64,000 bases of DNA from NCBI RefSeq assembly GCF_012689525.1, contig NZ_CP051514.1:868001-932000 (forward strand), in the 5' to 3' direction. The first letter of the stretch is position 1, and each line of letters starts with the position of its first letter. The DNA comes from Paraburkholderia aromaticivorans (GTDB lineage Bacteria; Pseudomonadota; Gammaproteobacteria; Burkholderiales; Burkholderiaceae). Positions 1 through 8,802 of this stretch are shown here, one piece after another. The translations under genes were made by a program, and so were the position numbers. Below the pieces are notes generated by a model, which had not been told where the DNA came from, ran no database searches, and saw only the letters and a list, made by a program, of their open reading frames with translations.

Positions 1-441
1 AATACTGCCAAAGAAATTCTTGATGTCGAGGTCCAGCACCCAGTCATGGTTCCAGCATCGCTGCCGGGCCACATCGAGCGCCTGATGCGCTGACCGTCCG
101 GGACGATACCCGTATGAATCGTTGTGGAACACCGGTTCCACAAGTGGTTCCAGATATCGCTTGACCACCGTCTGGGCGATGCGATCTGAAATCGTTGGTA
201 TTCCCAACGGTCTCGTCCCCGCACCCCCGTCTTTTGGTATGTCAACCCGCAAGACCGGCGGCGGAAGGTAGCTGCCAGACGACATCCGATTCCAGATTCG
301 ATACAGATTATCCTTCAGATCTGCCTCGAATTCCGTCATCGACTGCTTGTCCACACCCGCCGCCCCGCGGTTGGCCTTCACCTGCTTATACGCCTCCAAC
401 ACCTCTCGCTTGGAAATACAAAACGGCTTTGCGTTATTCAC
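1..441 (-). CDS. ltrA: Group II intron reverse transcriptase/maturase, N-terminal part (runs off the window)
   Basis: Reading minus from a GTG at 441 with a strong AGGAGG ribosome site just upstream gives 147 codons that stay open to the window edge. The product carries the start of a group II intron-encoded reverse transcriptase: ANRGAAGVDKQSM (RT0), a RT1-like stretch with RPLGIPTISDRIAQ, then EPVFHNDSYGYRPGRSAHQA (RT2) and the RT3 start VLDLDIKNFF. The protein acts with its intron RNA in splicing and retrohoming. The catalytic YADD box, maturase domain X and any endonuclease domain would lie beyond position 1, so intactness cannot be judged. Confidence 0.9.
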   Translation of the reverse strand, partial: MNNAKPFCISKREVLEAYKQVKANRGAAGVDKQSMTEFEADLKDNLYRIWNRMSSGSYLPPPVLRVDIPKDGGAGTRPLGIPTISDRIAQTVVKRYLEPLVEPVFHNDSYGYRPGRSAHQALDVARQRCWNHDWVLDLDIKNFFGSI

Positions 442-860
442 TCCGGTCCTCCTCTTTCAAGTTGCCGACGTGATAACGCCGGACGATGACGCCCCTTCGG
501 TCCAGTCCCATTGCAGGACCTTCAACCCTACTACAGACGTCTCCGCCCCTGTGCCCCGCATCGGTACTCTCATCCTTGCGGAGGCCTTCCGCTTGGATTT
601 CTCCCTTCACATCGGGACGACAGGTTCCCAAGTTCCTTACCAAAGCCTGAATCAAAGTCACGCCGCCTTTATGCCGGATGCCGATTGGGCCGTCAGCAGG
701 CATCGCCCAATCTTGTCCCGGAGCAAGTGGGCTCTCCGGTTTTGACATCAGTTCGTGAAATTATCGACACGTCATCAGCGGTTCACTTACGTTCGTCTCT
801 TTGATCCCTACCTGACAGAGTAAATCCCTGCCTTTTCCAACAACGCTCACCACGAGGGCT
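442..860 (-). ncRNA. Group II intron RNA, 5' domains upstream of the maturase gene
   Basis: The 400 or so bases upstream of the maturase start contain no convincing protein gene, while the maturase normally sits in intron domain IV with domains I-III upstream. The stretch is rich in short complementary segments such as GGCCTCCGCAAGG and GGGCGTCATCG. I could not place the 5' intron boundary (GUGYG) with certainty, so the end at 860 is approximate. The call is inferred from context rather than from a folded structure. Confidence 0.5.
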
Positions 861-1089
861 CTTTACCCACGCAGCTTGTGGCGGTTTGAAGCCTGCTCCT
901 GCAAGCCGACTCCGAAGGGCCTTCCTTCATCTTTGGTAAAGCACCGCAAACATCGGTCAGTTGATGCTCGCGTTCTTGGCACACCCCACTCCGTTTTCAA
1001 AAGAGCCCGGAAATTCGTATTGACGTCGGCAACGTTTTCCGAAAACAAAGAGTCAAGCCAAACACTCTATTGCGATGCGCTTCAGTGCT
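861..1089. other. No recognisable gene (5' flank of the group II intron)
   Basis: About 230 bases without an ORF I can support. Short open frames on both strands have no recognisable motif. It may hold the intron 5' boundary and exon. Confidence 0.4.
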
Positions 1090-1440
1090 CTAACTGCATG
1101 TCGCGAGATCGCCGTACTGTGTCCGGCAGGTATCGCCTTGCATATCAGGGGGGCCGTGGGTTTTGAAAACATACCTAGCTCCTTGCGAAGGGAGGGTCTG
1201 ACACGTCCCTGGTGCAGCCTCCGGTCCGTGAACGGCGATTGCCAAACGAATCGCCTGATCGAAGCTCGACGCCGTCGACATGTGACGGTGGTCTATCGAA
1301 ACGAGCCAACCACGTGCGGAGTCACACCATCGGATCCGACGCTCTTCGTACAGGCGGGAGAAGGCTCGCCATAACTCGGCGTCTTCCTGATTAGCCCAAG
1401 CTGCTGCGTCCCGCCTGCGTTGCTCGAAATCCGTCATCAC
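1090..1440 (-). CDS. Small uncharacterised protein (116 aa), paralogue of 32979-33227
   Basis: Last frame of the beta-oxidation operon, starting 34 bases after the thiolase stop. Residues about 20-70 read W-x2-FS-x2-YEE-x-RIRWC-x-SA-x2-WLVS-x-DH-x-H and end with FDQAIRLAI. The same pattern occurs in the 82-aa ORF beside the second thiolase at 31705-32907, which argues that both are real proteins. The C-terminal 40 residues have no counterpart in the paralogue and look like run-on translation after a lost stop. No signal peptide, membrane segment or known catalytic motif is visible. I do not recognise the family. It is basic and Trp-rich, and function is unknown. Confidence 0.55.
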   Translation of the reverse strand: MMTDFEQRRRDAAAWANQEDAELWRAFSRLYEERRIRWCDSARGWLVSIDHRHMSTASSFDQAIRLAIAVHGPEAAPGTCQTLPSQGARYVFKTHGPPDMQGDTCRTQYGDLATCS

Positions 1441-1474
1441 AGTAGTGCCTCCGTCTCCGACCTTTATGGCTCAA

Positions 1475-2677
1475 TTACAATCGCTCTATCGCGATTGCAA
1501 TGCCCTGGCCGACACCAATACACATCGTGCAAAGCGCAAAACGGCCTTGCGTGCGATGCAGCTGATACATCGCGGTCGTCACCAGACGCGCGCCGCTCAT
1601 GCCGAGCGGGTGGCCGAGTGCAATCGCGCCGCCGTTCGGATTCACGCGAGCGTCGTCGTCGGCCACGTCCAGCGCGCGCAGCACGGCAAGGCCTTGCGAC
1701 GCGAACGCTTCGTTCAGTTCGATCACGTCGAACTGATTGATGGTCATGTTCAGGCGCGCCAGCAATTTTTGCGTGGCGGGCGCCGGGCCGATGCCCATCA
1801 CGCGCGGCGCAACGCCGGCTGTGGCGATACCCAGCACGCGAGCACGCGGCGTCAGGCCGAAGCGCTTCGCGGTGGCTTCGTTGGCCAGCAGCAAGGCCGC
1901 CGCGCCGTCGTTCACGCCCGACGCATTGCCTGCCGTGACCGTGCCGTCCGCCCGCACCACGCCTTTCAGCTTGGCTAGCGTTTCAAGGCTGGTTTCGCGC
2001 GGATGCTCGTCCTGCAAGACCGTGATCGGATCGCCCTCCTTCTGCGCGATAGTCACACCGACAATCTCCTGCGCGAGCGTGCCGTCGCGTTGCGCGCGTG
2101 CGGCTTTCTGCTGGCTGCGCAGCGCGAACGCGTCCTGATCGGCGCGACTGATGTTGTAGTCGGTCGCGACGTTTTCGGCGGTCTCCGGCATCGAGTCGAC
2201 GCCGTACAGCTTCTTCATCCGCGGGTTGACGAAGCGCCAGCCGATCGTCGTGTCGTAGATCTCGGCCTGACGCGAAAATGCTGTGGGCGCCTTGCCCATC
2301 ACGAACGGCGCGCGGCTCATGCTTTCGACACCGCCGGCCACCATCAAGGCGGCCTCGCCCGACTTGATCGCGCGCGCCGCAATGCCGACTGCGTCCATAC
2401 CCGAGCCGCACAGGCGGTTCACTGTGGAGCCCGGCACGCCTTGCGGTAGACCGGCCAGCAACAGCGACATACGCGCGACGTTGCGGTTGTCGTCACCGGC
2501 CTGGTTTGCGCAGCCGTAGATCACGTCGTCAATCGCGCTCCAGTCGACGTCCTTGTTGCGCTCCATCAGCGCCTTGAGCGGCACCGCGCCCAGATCGTCG
2601 GCGCGAACCGACGACAGCGAGCCGGCGTAACGGCCAATCGGCGTACGGATAGCATCGCACAGAAGCGCTTCGCTCAT
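1475..2677 (-). CDS. pcaF: 3-oxoadipyl-CoA/acetyl-CoA thiolase, copy 1
   Basis: 400 residues, the usual length for beta-ketoadipyl-CoA thiolases, beginning [20 protein letters not shown]. It splits a 3-oxoacyl-CoA with CoA to acetyl-CoA and a shortened acyl-CoA; for 3-oxoadipyl-CoA the products are acetyl-CoA and succinyl-CoA. The nucleophilic Cys90 lies in [11 protein letters not shown], the active-site His in [11 protein letters not shown], and the second Cys in [10 protein letters not shown]. It is the last enzyme of a minus-strand operon with EtfAB, hydratase/dehydrogenase, ligase and acyl-CoA dehydrogenase. A close paralogue of identical length lies at 31705-32907. Family assignment is firm; the exact substrate (adipate-derived, aromatic-derived or generic) is inferred, and dcaF- or paaJ-type names are equally possible. 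Confidence 0.9.
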   Translation of the reverse strand: MSEALLCDAIRTPIGRYAGSLSSVRADDLGAVPLKALMERNKDVDWSAIDDVIYGCANQAGDDNRNVARMSLLLAGLPQGVPGSTVNRLCGSGMDAVGIAARAIKSGEAALMVAGGVESMSRAPFVMGKAPTAFSRQAEIYDTTIGWRFVNPRMKKLYGVDSMPETAENVATDYNISRADQDAFALRSQQKAARAQRDGTLAQEIVGVTIAQKEGDPITVLQDEHPRETSLETLAKLKGVVRADGTVTAGNASGVNDGAAALLLANEATAKRFGLTPRARVLGIATAGVAPRVMGIGPAPATQKLLARLNMTINQFDVIELNEAFASQGLAVLRALDVADDDARVNPNGGAIALGHPLGMSGARLVTTAMYQLHRTQGRFALCTMCIGVGQGIAIAIERL

Positions 2678-2802
2678 TTAACTTTCTCCAGTGTGGGTTT
2701 GTAGTGACGCTCATGTTTCTATTCCGCATTGGAATGAAACACCGAAACGTCACGATCGCTTCTTGTTGGTCTAATTTAATGAGTCGGCGTGGTTGGGCCG
2801 CT

Positions 2803-3747
2803 TCAGCCGATAGCCGCCACCAGTTCGGGCACGACCGTGAACAGATCGCCCGCCAGACCATAGTCGGCGACGCTGAAAATCGGCGCTTCCGGGTCCTTGT
2901 TGATCGCGACGATGACCTTGCTGTCCTTCATCCCGGCCAGATGCTGGATCGCACCCGAGATGCCGACGGCCATGTACAGTTGCGGCGCGACGATCTTGCC
3001 AGTCTGGCCAACCTGATAATCGTTCGGTACGAAGCCCGCGTCGACTGCTGCACGCGATGCGCCCAGCGCCGCGTTCAGCTTGTCCGCTAGCGGCTCCAGC
3101 ACCTTCGTGTAATTCTCGCCGTTGCCCAGACCGCGGCCACCCGAGACGATGATCTTCGCCGACGTCAGTTCCGGACGATCCAGCTTCGTCACTTCGCGGC
3201 TCACGAATTGCGAAATGCCAGCGTCGGCTGCTGCTTCGATCTTCTCCACGCTCGCGCTGCCGCCTTCGGCTGCGACTGCGTCGAAACCCGTCGTGCGCAC
3301 CGTGATGACCTTGATCAGATCAGCCGATTGCACCGTTGCGATTGCATTGCCTGCGTAGATCGGACGTTCGAACGTGTCGGCGCTGCCTACTGCGGTGATG
3401 TCGCTGATCTGCGCGACGTCGAGCCTCGCGGCGATACGCGGCGTGATGTTCTTGCCGTAGGCGGTCGCCGGCGCGAGGATGTGCGTGTAGTCCTTCGCGA
3501 TGTTCATCACGGTCGCTTCGACGTTTTCCGCAAGGCCCGCTTCAAGTTGCGCGGCGTCGGCCAGCAACACCTTCGACACGCCTGCGATCTTCGCAGCCGC
3601 GTCTGCTGCAGCTTGCGCATTGTGACCCGCCACCAGCACGTGAATGTCGCCGCCAATTTTCTGCGCCGCTGCGATCGTGTTCAGGGTCGCGGCCTTGATC
3701 GACGTGTTATCGTGTTCTGCTATTACAAGATTCACCAGATTCGTCAT
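2803..3747 (-). CDS. etfA: Electron transfer flavoprotein alpha subunit
   Basis: 314 residues, normal for EtfA, starting [14 protein letters not shown]. EtfA with EtfB forms the soluble FAD/AMP heterodimer that carries electrons from acyl-CoA dehydrogenases to ETF:quinone oxidoreductase. The C-terminal FAD domain shows [12 protein letters not shown], then [19 protein letters not shown] and [20 protein letters not shown], the classic flavin-binding signature. It follows etfB by 23 bases and precedes the thiolase by about 125 bases. A decayed piece of a second etfA lies at 33259-33403. The set looks like a private ETF for the dehydrogenase of this operon, although it could also serve others. 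Confidence 0.96.
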   Translation of the reverse strand: MTNLVNLVIAEHDNTSIKAATLNTIAAAQKIGGDIHVLVAGHNAQAAADAAAKIAGVSKVLLADAAQLEAGLAENVEATVMNIAKDYTHILAPATAYGKNITPRIAARLDVAQISDITAVGSADTFERPIYAGNAIATVQSADLIKVITVRTTGFDAVAAEGGSASVEKIEAAADAGISQFVSREVTKLDRPELTSAKIIVSGGRGLGNGENYTKVLEPLADKLNAALGASRAAVDAGFVPNDYQVGQTGKIVAPQLYMAVGISGAIQHLAGMKDSKVIVAINKDPEAPIFSVADYGLAGDLFTVVPELVAAIG

Positions 3748-3770
3748 TTCGTCCGTCTCCTGCGTTGTCC

Positions 3771-4520
3771 TTAGAGCACCTTGGCTTCGGTCTTCAGCTT
3801 CTCGACCAGCGTCTTCACATCCGGCACCTTCACACCGGCTGAGCGCTTCGGCGGCTCGGCGACTTTCAGCGTCTTCAGGCGCGGCGTCACGTCAACGCCG
3901 AGGTCTTCCGGCTTGATCGTTGCCAGCGGCTTCTTCTTTGCCTTCATGATGTTCGGCAGCGTCACGTAACGCGGCTCGTTCAGGCGCAGATCGGTGGTGA
4001 CCACTGCGGGCAGCGTCAGCGACAGCGTTTCAGCGCCGCCGTCGACTTCGCGGGAGACCGTAGCTTTACCGTCAGCCACGACCACCTTCGACGCGAACGT
4101 CGCTTGTGGCAATCCCGCCAAAGCGGCGAGCATCTGGCCGGTCTGGTTCGAATCGTTGTCAATGGCCTGCTTGCCAAGAATGACCAGTTGCGGCTGTTCC
4201 TTGTCGACCAGCGCCTTCAGCAACTTGGAGACCGCCAGCGGCTGCAGATCTTCATTCGACTCGATCAGGATCGCGCGATCCGCGCCGATCGCCAGCGCCG
4301 TACGCAGCGTCTCCTGCGCCTGCGCGACGCCTGCCGACACGGCGATCACTTCGGTCGCAACGCCCGCTTCGCGCAAACGCACGGCTTCTTCGACTGCGAT
4401 CTCATCGAACGGATTCATCGACATCTTCACGTTCGCAATGTCGACGCCCGTGCCGTCTGATTTCGCGCCGACCTTCACATTGGCATCGACCACACGCTTC
4501 ACTGCCACGAGAACTTTCAC
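3771..4520 (-). CDS. etfB: Electron transfer flavoprotein beta subunit
   Basis: 249 residues when started at the GTG at 4520 ([17 protein letters not shown]), which has a GGAGGTG ribosome site about 6 bases upstream; a 7-residue longer frame adds only a Gly-rich leader. The adenine-nucleotide-binding fold is visible in [29 protein letters not shown] and [18 protein letters not shown]. It lies 57 bases after the hydratase/dehydrogenase gene and 23 bases before etfA. It partners EtfA in electron transfer from acyl-CoA dehydrogenase (likely 8803-9948) to the respiratory chain. Confidence 0.96.
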   Translation of the reverse strand: MKVLVAVKRVVDANVKVGAKSDGTGVDIANVKMSMNPFDEIAVEEAVRLREAGVATEVIAVSAGVAQAQETLRTALAIGADRAILIESNEDLQPLAVSKLLKALVDKEQPQLVILGKQAIDNDSNQTGQMLAALAGLPQATFASKVVVADGKATVSREVDGGAETLSLTLPAVVTTDLRLNEPRYVTLPNIMKAKKKPLATIKPEDLGVDVTPRLKTLKVAEPPKRSAGVKVPDVKTLVEKLKTEAKVL

Positions 4521-4577
4521 AACACCACCTCCGCCAGCCAATTTTTCCTGGCGATCGTCCAGATCGCCACCTTTGAG

Positions 4578-6659
4578 TCAGTGCTTCGACAGAACCAGTC
4601 CGATATCGCCTTCGACGAAGTCTGGACCTGTTGCGACTCGCAATCGGTGCACCATCTGGTAGACCTTGTCAGCACCAGTTTGCTGTGCCCAGAACAGCGG
4701 GCCGCCGCGGTGCCTGGGAAACCCGTATCCATGGACAAGCGCAATATCGATGTCACTCGTTCGCGAAGCCGTACCCTCTTCGATCACTCTGGCCGCCTCG
4801 TTGATGATCGCGGCCATCGCGCGTTCGACGATCTCTTCCCGGCTCAGCGCGCGAGCGGCGATTCCCTTTTTTTCGCGCTCCGTCGCAATAATCGAATGAA
4901 CCGCTGGATCGGGAGCACCCCGCCGTCCTCCAGGTTCATACCGGTAGTAGCCGGCGTTTGTCTTGCGGCCAAATCGGCCCGCTTCGCATAACGCATCCGG
5001 AATCGTCACGTAGCGGCTCGGCTTGCTGACGACATTGAGTCGCTGTCGCATCTTCCACGCAATGTCCAGTCCCGACAGATCTGACACGGCAAAGGGGCCC
5101 ATCGCGAAGCCAAACTCTTCAAGTGCTGCGTCGATCTCCTCGGGCGAAGCCCCCTCTTCTATCATGTATTCACACTGCTTCCGGTAAGCGGCATAGATCC
5201 GGTTGCCGATAAAGCCTTCCGCCACACGCGCGACGACAGGAACCTTTCCCAGTCGCTTCGCGATTGCGATCGCGGTATCGACAACCGCTGCGCTCGTCTG
5301 GTCTGTTTCGACTATTTCAAGCAGGCGCATGGTCTGTGCCGGACTGAAGAAGTGCAAACCGATGGTCTGCTCCGGACGGCCGGCTTCCCGGGCAAGTCTG
5401 TTGAGATCGAGATATGACGTGTTCGATGCGAGAATGGCTCCGCTGGGCAGCACTTCGTGCAGACGCCGCATGATATCGCGCTTCACGTCGAAGTCTTCGA
5501 ACACCGCTTCCACAGCAAGGTCGACCTCATTCAGTTGCACGAGATCATTGACCGGATGAACCCGGGCGAGGCGATCGCGCATTTCATGCTCGTCGAGTTT
5601 GCCTTTGCGCACCTGCGCTTTGTAGGCCCGCTCCAGCTTGCTGTGGACTCCAGCAAGCGCCTCGGCACTGGTATCGAACAGGATGACTTCGTACCCGGCG
5701 TCCGCAAAGCAGCCGGCAATGCCGACGCCCATCGTCCCAGCGCCCACTACGCCGACCTTGCGGATAGCTGCACCGCCCGGACGCCCCCCGTTGCATGCAC
5801 GCAGACAGCTTCGCTCCGCAAAAAAAAGGTGGCGGAAGGCCCGAGCCCCGACACTCGTGCGCAACTCGTTGAATATCGAGCGTTCCCGTGAGAGTGCTTC
5901 GTCAAACGGCACCGTCCCCGCCATGTTGACCGCGTCGATCGCCTGCTGGATATGTGGCAACTGCCGACGTAGCCTCAAGGCTGCGGTGGTGACGGCTTCA
6001 ACGTCATCGGCCACAGCGTCGGGCATCCGGCGATCGCGCACGCGCCGCTTCTTTCCGTCAAAGAACCGCACGAAAGCCGCCGCAGCCTCAGGCAGATCAT
6101 CTTCGACCACCTGATCGACCAGACCGAGTTCCAGCGCCTCCAACGACGTGAGGCGACGCGATGAGGTCACGATCTCTATCGCTGTGGCTTTTCCTGCGAT
6201 GAACGCAACCCGCTGGGTCCCCCCCGCACCCGGAATCATGCCAAGACTCACCTCGGGCAGTCCCATGACGGCCCCTGTCACTGCCATTCGTCCGTCGCAT
6301 CCCAACGCCAGCTCAAAGCCGCCACCGAGCGCGGTACCGTGAATGGCCGCGACCACGGGCAAGGATACGGCCTCAATGGCGAGAATGACGTCAGGCAACG
6401 ACGGATCCTCGATCGGCGCGTCGAATTCGCGAATGTCGGACCCTGCGATGAACGTATTTCCGTCGCCGATAATCACGATCCCGGCAAGTGACGTGTCGCG
6501 CGAGAACGTACGGATGCCTTCGAGCAACCCGCGCCGAACTTCCACGGAGCTTGCGTTGACGGGTGGGTTATCGATGACGAGGAACCCGACGTCACCGTGC
6601 TTTTCCTGGCGGACTGCGCGGGATTTTTCCCCGGGCGCCGCGCTCAACGATGTATCCAT
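4578..6659 (-). CDS. Bifunctional enoyl-CoA hydratase / 3-hydroxyacyl-CoA dehydrogenase
   Basis: 693 residues with a crotonase domain (about 15-200) followed by a 3-hydroxyacyl-CoA dehydrogenase (about 295-690), the FadB/FadJ layout. Crotonase oxyanion-hole segments are FIAGSDIREF and HGTALGGGFELALGCD, followed by LPEVSLGMIPGAGGTQR. The dehydrogenase has an NAD Rossmann motif VGVVGAGTMGVGIAG, the SNTSYLDL segment and the catalytic His in GLHFFSPAQ. It converts 2-enoyl-CoA to 3-oxoacyl-CoA. Its start is 2 bases after the ligase stop, so it is translationally linked. The head of a near copy survives at 33404-33537. The substrate range cannot be read directly. Confidence 0.94.
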   Translation of the reverse strand: MDTSLSAAPGEKSRAVRQEKHGDVGFLVIDNPPVNASSVEVRRGLLEGIRTFSRDTSLAGIVIIGDGNTFIAGSDIREFDAPIEDPSLPDVILAIEAVSLPVVAAIHGTALGGGFELALGCDGRMAVTGAVMGLPEVSLGMIPGAGGTQRVAFIAGKATAIEIVTSSRRLTSLEALELGLVDQVVEDDLPEAAAAFVRFFDGKKRRVRDRRMPDAVADDVEAVTTAALRLRRQLPHIQQAIDAVNMAGTVPFDEALSRERSIFNELRTSVGARAFRHLFFAERSCLRACNGGRPGGAAIRKVGVVGAGTMGVGIAGCFADAGYEVILFDTSAEALAGVHSKLERAYKAQVRKGKLDEHEMRDRLARVHPVNDLVQLNEVDLAVEAVFEDFDVKRDIMRRLHEVLPSGAILASNTSYLDLNRLAREAGRPEQTIGLHFFSPAQTMRLLEIVETDQTSAAVVDTAIAIAKRLGKVPVVARVAEGFIGNRIYAAYRKQCEYMIEEGASPEEIDAALEEFGFAMGPFAVSDLSGLDIAWKMRQRLNVVSKPSRYVTIPDALCEAGRFGRKTNAGYYRYEPGGRRGAPDPAVHSIIATEREKKGIAARALSREEIVERAMAAIINEAARVIEEGTASRTSDIDIALVHGYGFPRHRGGPLFWAQQTGADKVYQMVHRLRVATGPDFVEGDIGLVLSKH

Positions 6660-6661
6660 TG

Positions 6662-8785
6662 CTAGTTCCCAGTCTTCACGAGAGCATCTACAGCAACGAC
6701 GCCGTTACCCTGCTCGAGCACCATAACCGGATTCACTTCTGCCTCGATTACGGTCACATCCGTGAGCGTGGCCAGCTTCGAGACGCACACAATCGCATCG
6801 GCCAGCGCGTCGAGGTCACCGCGGGGCTTGCCGCGATATCCGTCGAGCGCACGCATTGCCTTCACTTCTGCAATCATCTCGAGCGCCGTCTCGCGGCTAA
6901 CGGGTGCAAGACGTAACGCCCGATCCCGGTAGATTTCGGTAAGGACTCCCCCCGCAGCCAGCATCACGACCGGACCAACCTGCGGGTCACGGCGATATCC
7001 GATAAGGACCTCACCCAGACCTTTTGTCATCTGCTGCACCAGCACGCGTTCGAGCTCAAATCCGTCGACATTGGCTGAAACGCTGGTCCGGATTTTCTCG
7101 ATCGCGGTTCTGAGCTGATCCTTGTCGCGCACACCCAGCTCGACGCCGCCCACATCCGTCTTGTGCGGCACGTCGGCAGACAGCACCTTCACGGCGAGGG
7201 GATAGGGCAAATCGTCAGGGATCGCGCTTCCGTTTGCTGCGTCGACTGCAACGGCCGGAGCGTGGGCCACGCCCACCTTTGTCAGCAACTCGTAGGCCTC
7301 AAGCTCGTCGAGAAGACGCGTGGTATCGCTCGATTCGCTCGCGGGCATAGCGGGCATCGGGCTGGGCATTCGCCGCGCATAGGCTGCGGCTATCGAATCC
7401 GCGCACGATTCCGGCGCGCGGAAGCACGGAACACCGCCTGCCGTCAGGCGCAACAGCGCCTCGGGGGCGTCCGGCACCACGAAGGCGGCTAGCGGCAGGA
7501 GCTCCGGCGACTTCGATGCGCTATCGAGGATCGGGCGCACTGCCAGCTCCGGTGAGAACCTTGCCGACGAACCCGCAACCGCCACGACCAGATCGAACTC
7601 GGGTGCCGAACGCAGAACGTCAAGGGCAGCACTCATGACGTCATAACGCGTACCCGCAAGCGTCAGATCCACGATGCGGCCGTGGCTGACCTTCACCCCT
7701 GCCGCAGCAAGGCGGGCAAACGTATCCGCGCTGGGGTGCTGGACGTCGATGTCGCGAACGCCGAGCTGATCGACCACCATCGCGGCACCCCCACCGGTGG
7801 TCGTCACGACGGCGACCCGGGGCTTCGCCGAGAGTGATGTTTGTGCCACGGGAATTCGAGCGAGTAACGGCGAGCTCTCGAGAAACGCGTCGAGTGTCTC
7901 AACGCGCGCAATGCCGCAGTCTTTCAGGAATGCATCCGCGACGTCGTCTTCGCCCGCCAGCGCTCCAGTATGCGAGACAGCCAGTTCTGCAGCCGCGCTC
8001 GAGCGGCCCAGCTTGTACGCAACGATCGGCTTTCCGCGTTGTGCGGCCTGAATGGCAAACTGCCTCAGCTTGTCGGCGTGCCGAAGCGTTTCCAGGAAAA
8101 GCATGTAGCCCGTGACATCCGGATCGTCCAGCGTTGCCGCGCAGATTTCTCCCACGCTCAGATCCACTTCGTTGCCGACGGAAACGAGGCCTGCAAAGCC
8201 GACACCGCGCGCTTTGCCCCTGGATACGAGCGCACCGATCATGCTGCCGCTGTGCGACGCGACAAACAGACCACCGACGGGCAAGTCGGGTTCCGCGAAA
8301 GCCGCATTGGCTGTCAACGCCAGCTTCCGGCGCACGTTCACCATGCCGAGGCCACTTGGGCCCAGCACGCGAATGCCGGTGCGCCTGACGATCTCCCGGA
8401 CACGCTCCTCGCGTGCTTCACCCTCGGCCCCGCTTTCCGAGAAGCCAGCTGCCAGGATTGTTGCTACGGGTACGCCAAGCTCGGCACATTCCTGAAGGGC
8501 ATCGATCGCCGCGTCGGTGGGTGTGAGAATGAATGCGTGATCGGGAACGACCGGCAACTCGGAGATGCTGCGCCACGCGCGCTCTCCGAGCACAGTGTCG
8601 CGGTTCGGATTGATCGGGTACACGTCTCCGTCGAAGCCTGCCTGCCTGATGAAACGGAGTGGTCGCGCGGCCGTTTTCGAGGGATCGTCCGATGCCCCCA
8701 CGAGCGCCACGCTGCGCGGCGCCAGAAGAACTTCTGCCAGCGACTTACGCTGCGAACCGACCTTGGACATAATGCTCTTTTCCAT
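6662..8785 (-). CDS. NDP-forming acyl-CoA synthetase (fused alpha/beta, ATP-grasp)
   Basis: 707 residues. The N-terminal CoA-binding Rossmann domain starts LAPRSVALVGASDDPSKTAA. Middle succinyl-CoA-ligase-like domains follow, with GPSGLGMVNV and VSHTGALAGEDDVADAF, the latter holding the likely phospho-accepting His. The C-terminal ATP-grasp domain (about 490-705) contains YPLAVKVLSADVPHKTDVGG. Enzymes of this type activate a free carboxylic acid to its CoA ester with ADP (or GDP) formation, unlike the AMP-forming ligase at 37752-39380. It lies 18 bases after the acyl-CoA dehydrogenase and 2 bases before the hydratase, placing acid activation inside the beta-oxidation operon. The acid substrate is not known. 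Confidence 0.9.
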   Translation of the reverse strand: MEKSIMSKVGSQRKSLAEVLLAPRSVALVGASDDPSKTAARPLRFIRQAGFDGDVYPINPNRDTVLGERAWRSISELPVVPDHAFILTPTDAAIDALQECAELGVPVATILAAGFSESGAEGEAREERVREIVRRTGIRVLGPSGLGMVNVRRKLALTANAAFAEPDLPVGGLFVASHSGSMIGALVSRGKARGVGFAGLVSVGNEVDLSVGEICAATLDDPDVTGYMLFLETLRHADKLRQFAIQAAQRGKPIVAYKLGRSSAAAELAVSHTGALAGEDDVADAFLKDCGIARVETLDAFLESSPLLARIPVAQTSLSAKPRVAVVTTTGGGAAMVVDQLGVRDIDVQHPSADTFARLAAAGVKVSHGRIVDLTLAGTRYDVMSAALDVLRSAPEFDLVVAVAGSSARFSPELAVRPILDSASKSPELLPLAAFVVPDAPEALLRLTAGGVPCFRAPESCADSIAAAYARRMPSPMPAMPASESSDTTRLLDELEAYELLTKVGVAHAPAVAVDAANGSAIPDDLPYPLAVKVLSADVPHKTDVGGVELGVRDKDQLRTAIEKIRTSVSANVDGFELERVLVQQMTKGLGEVLIGYRRDPQVGPVVMLAAGGVLTEIYRDRALRLAPVSRETALEMIAEVKAMRALDGYRGKPRGDLDALADAIVCVSKLATLTDVTVIEAEVNPVMVLEQGNGVVAVDALVKTGN

Positions 8786-8802
8786 GTTAGACGCCTTTCC
8801 CG

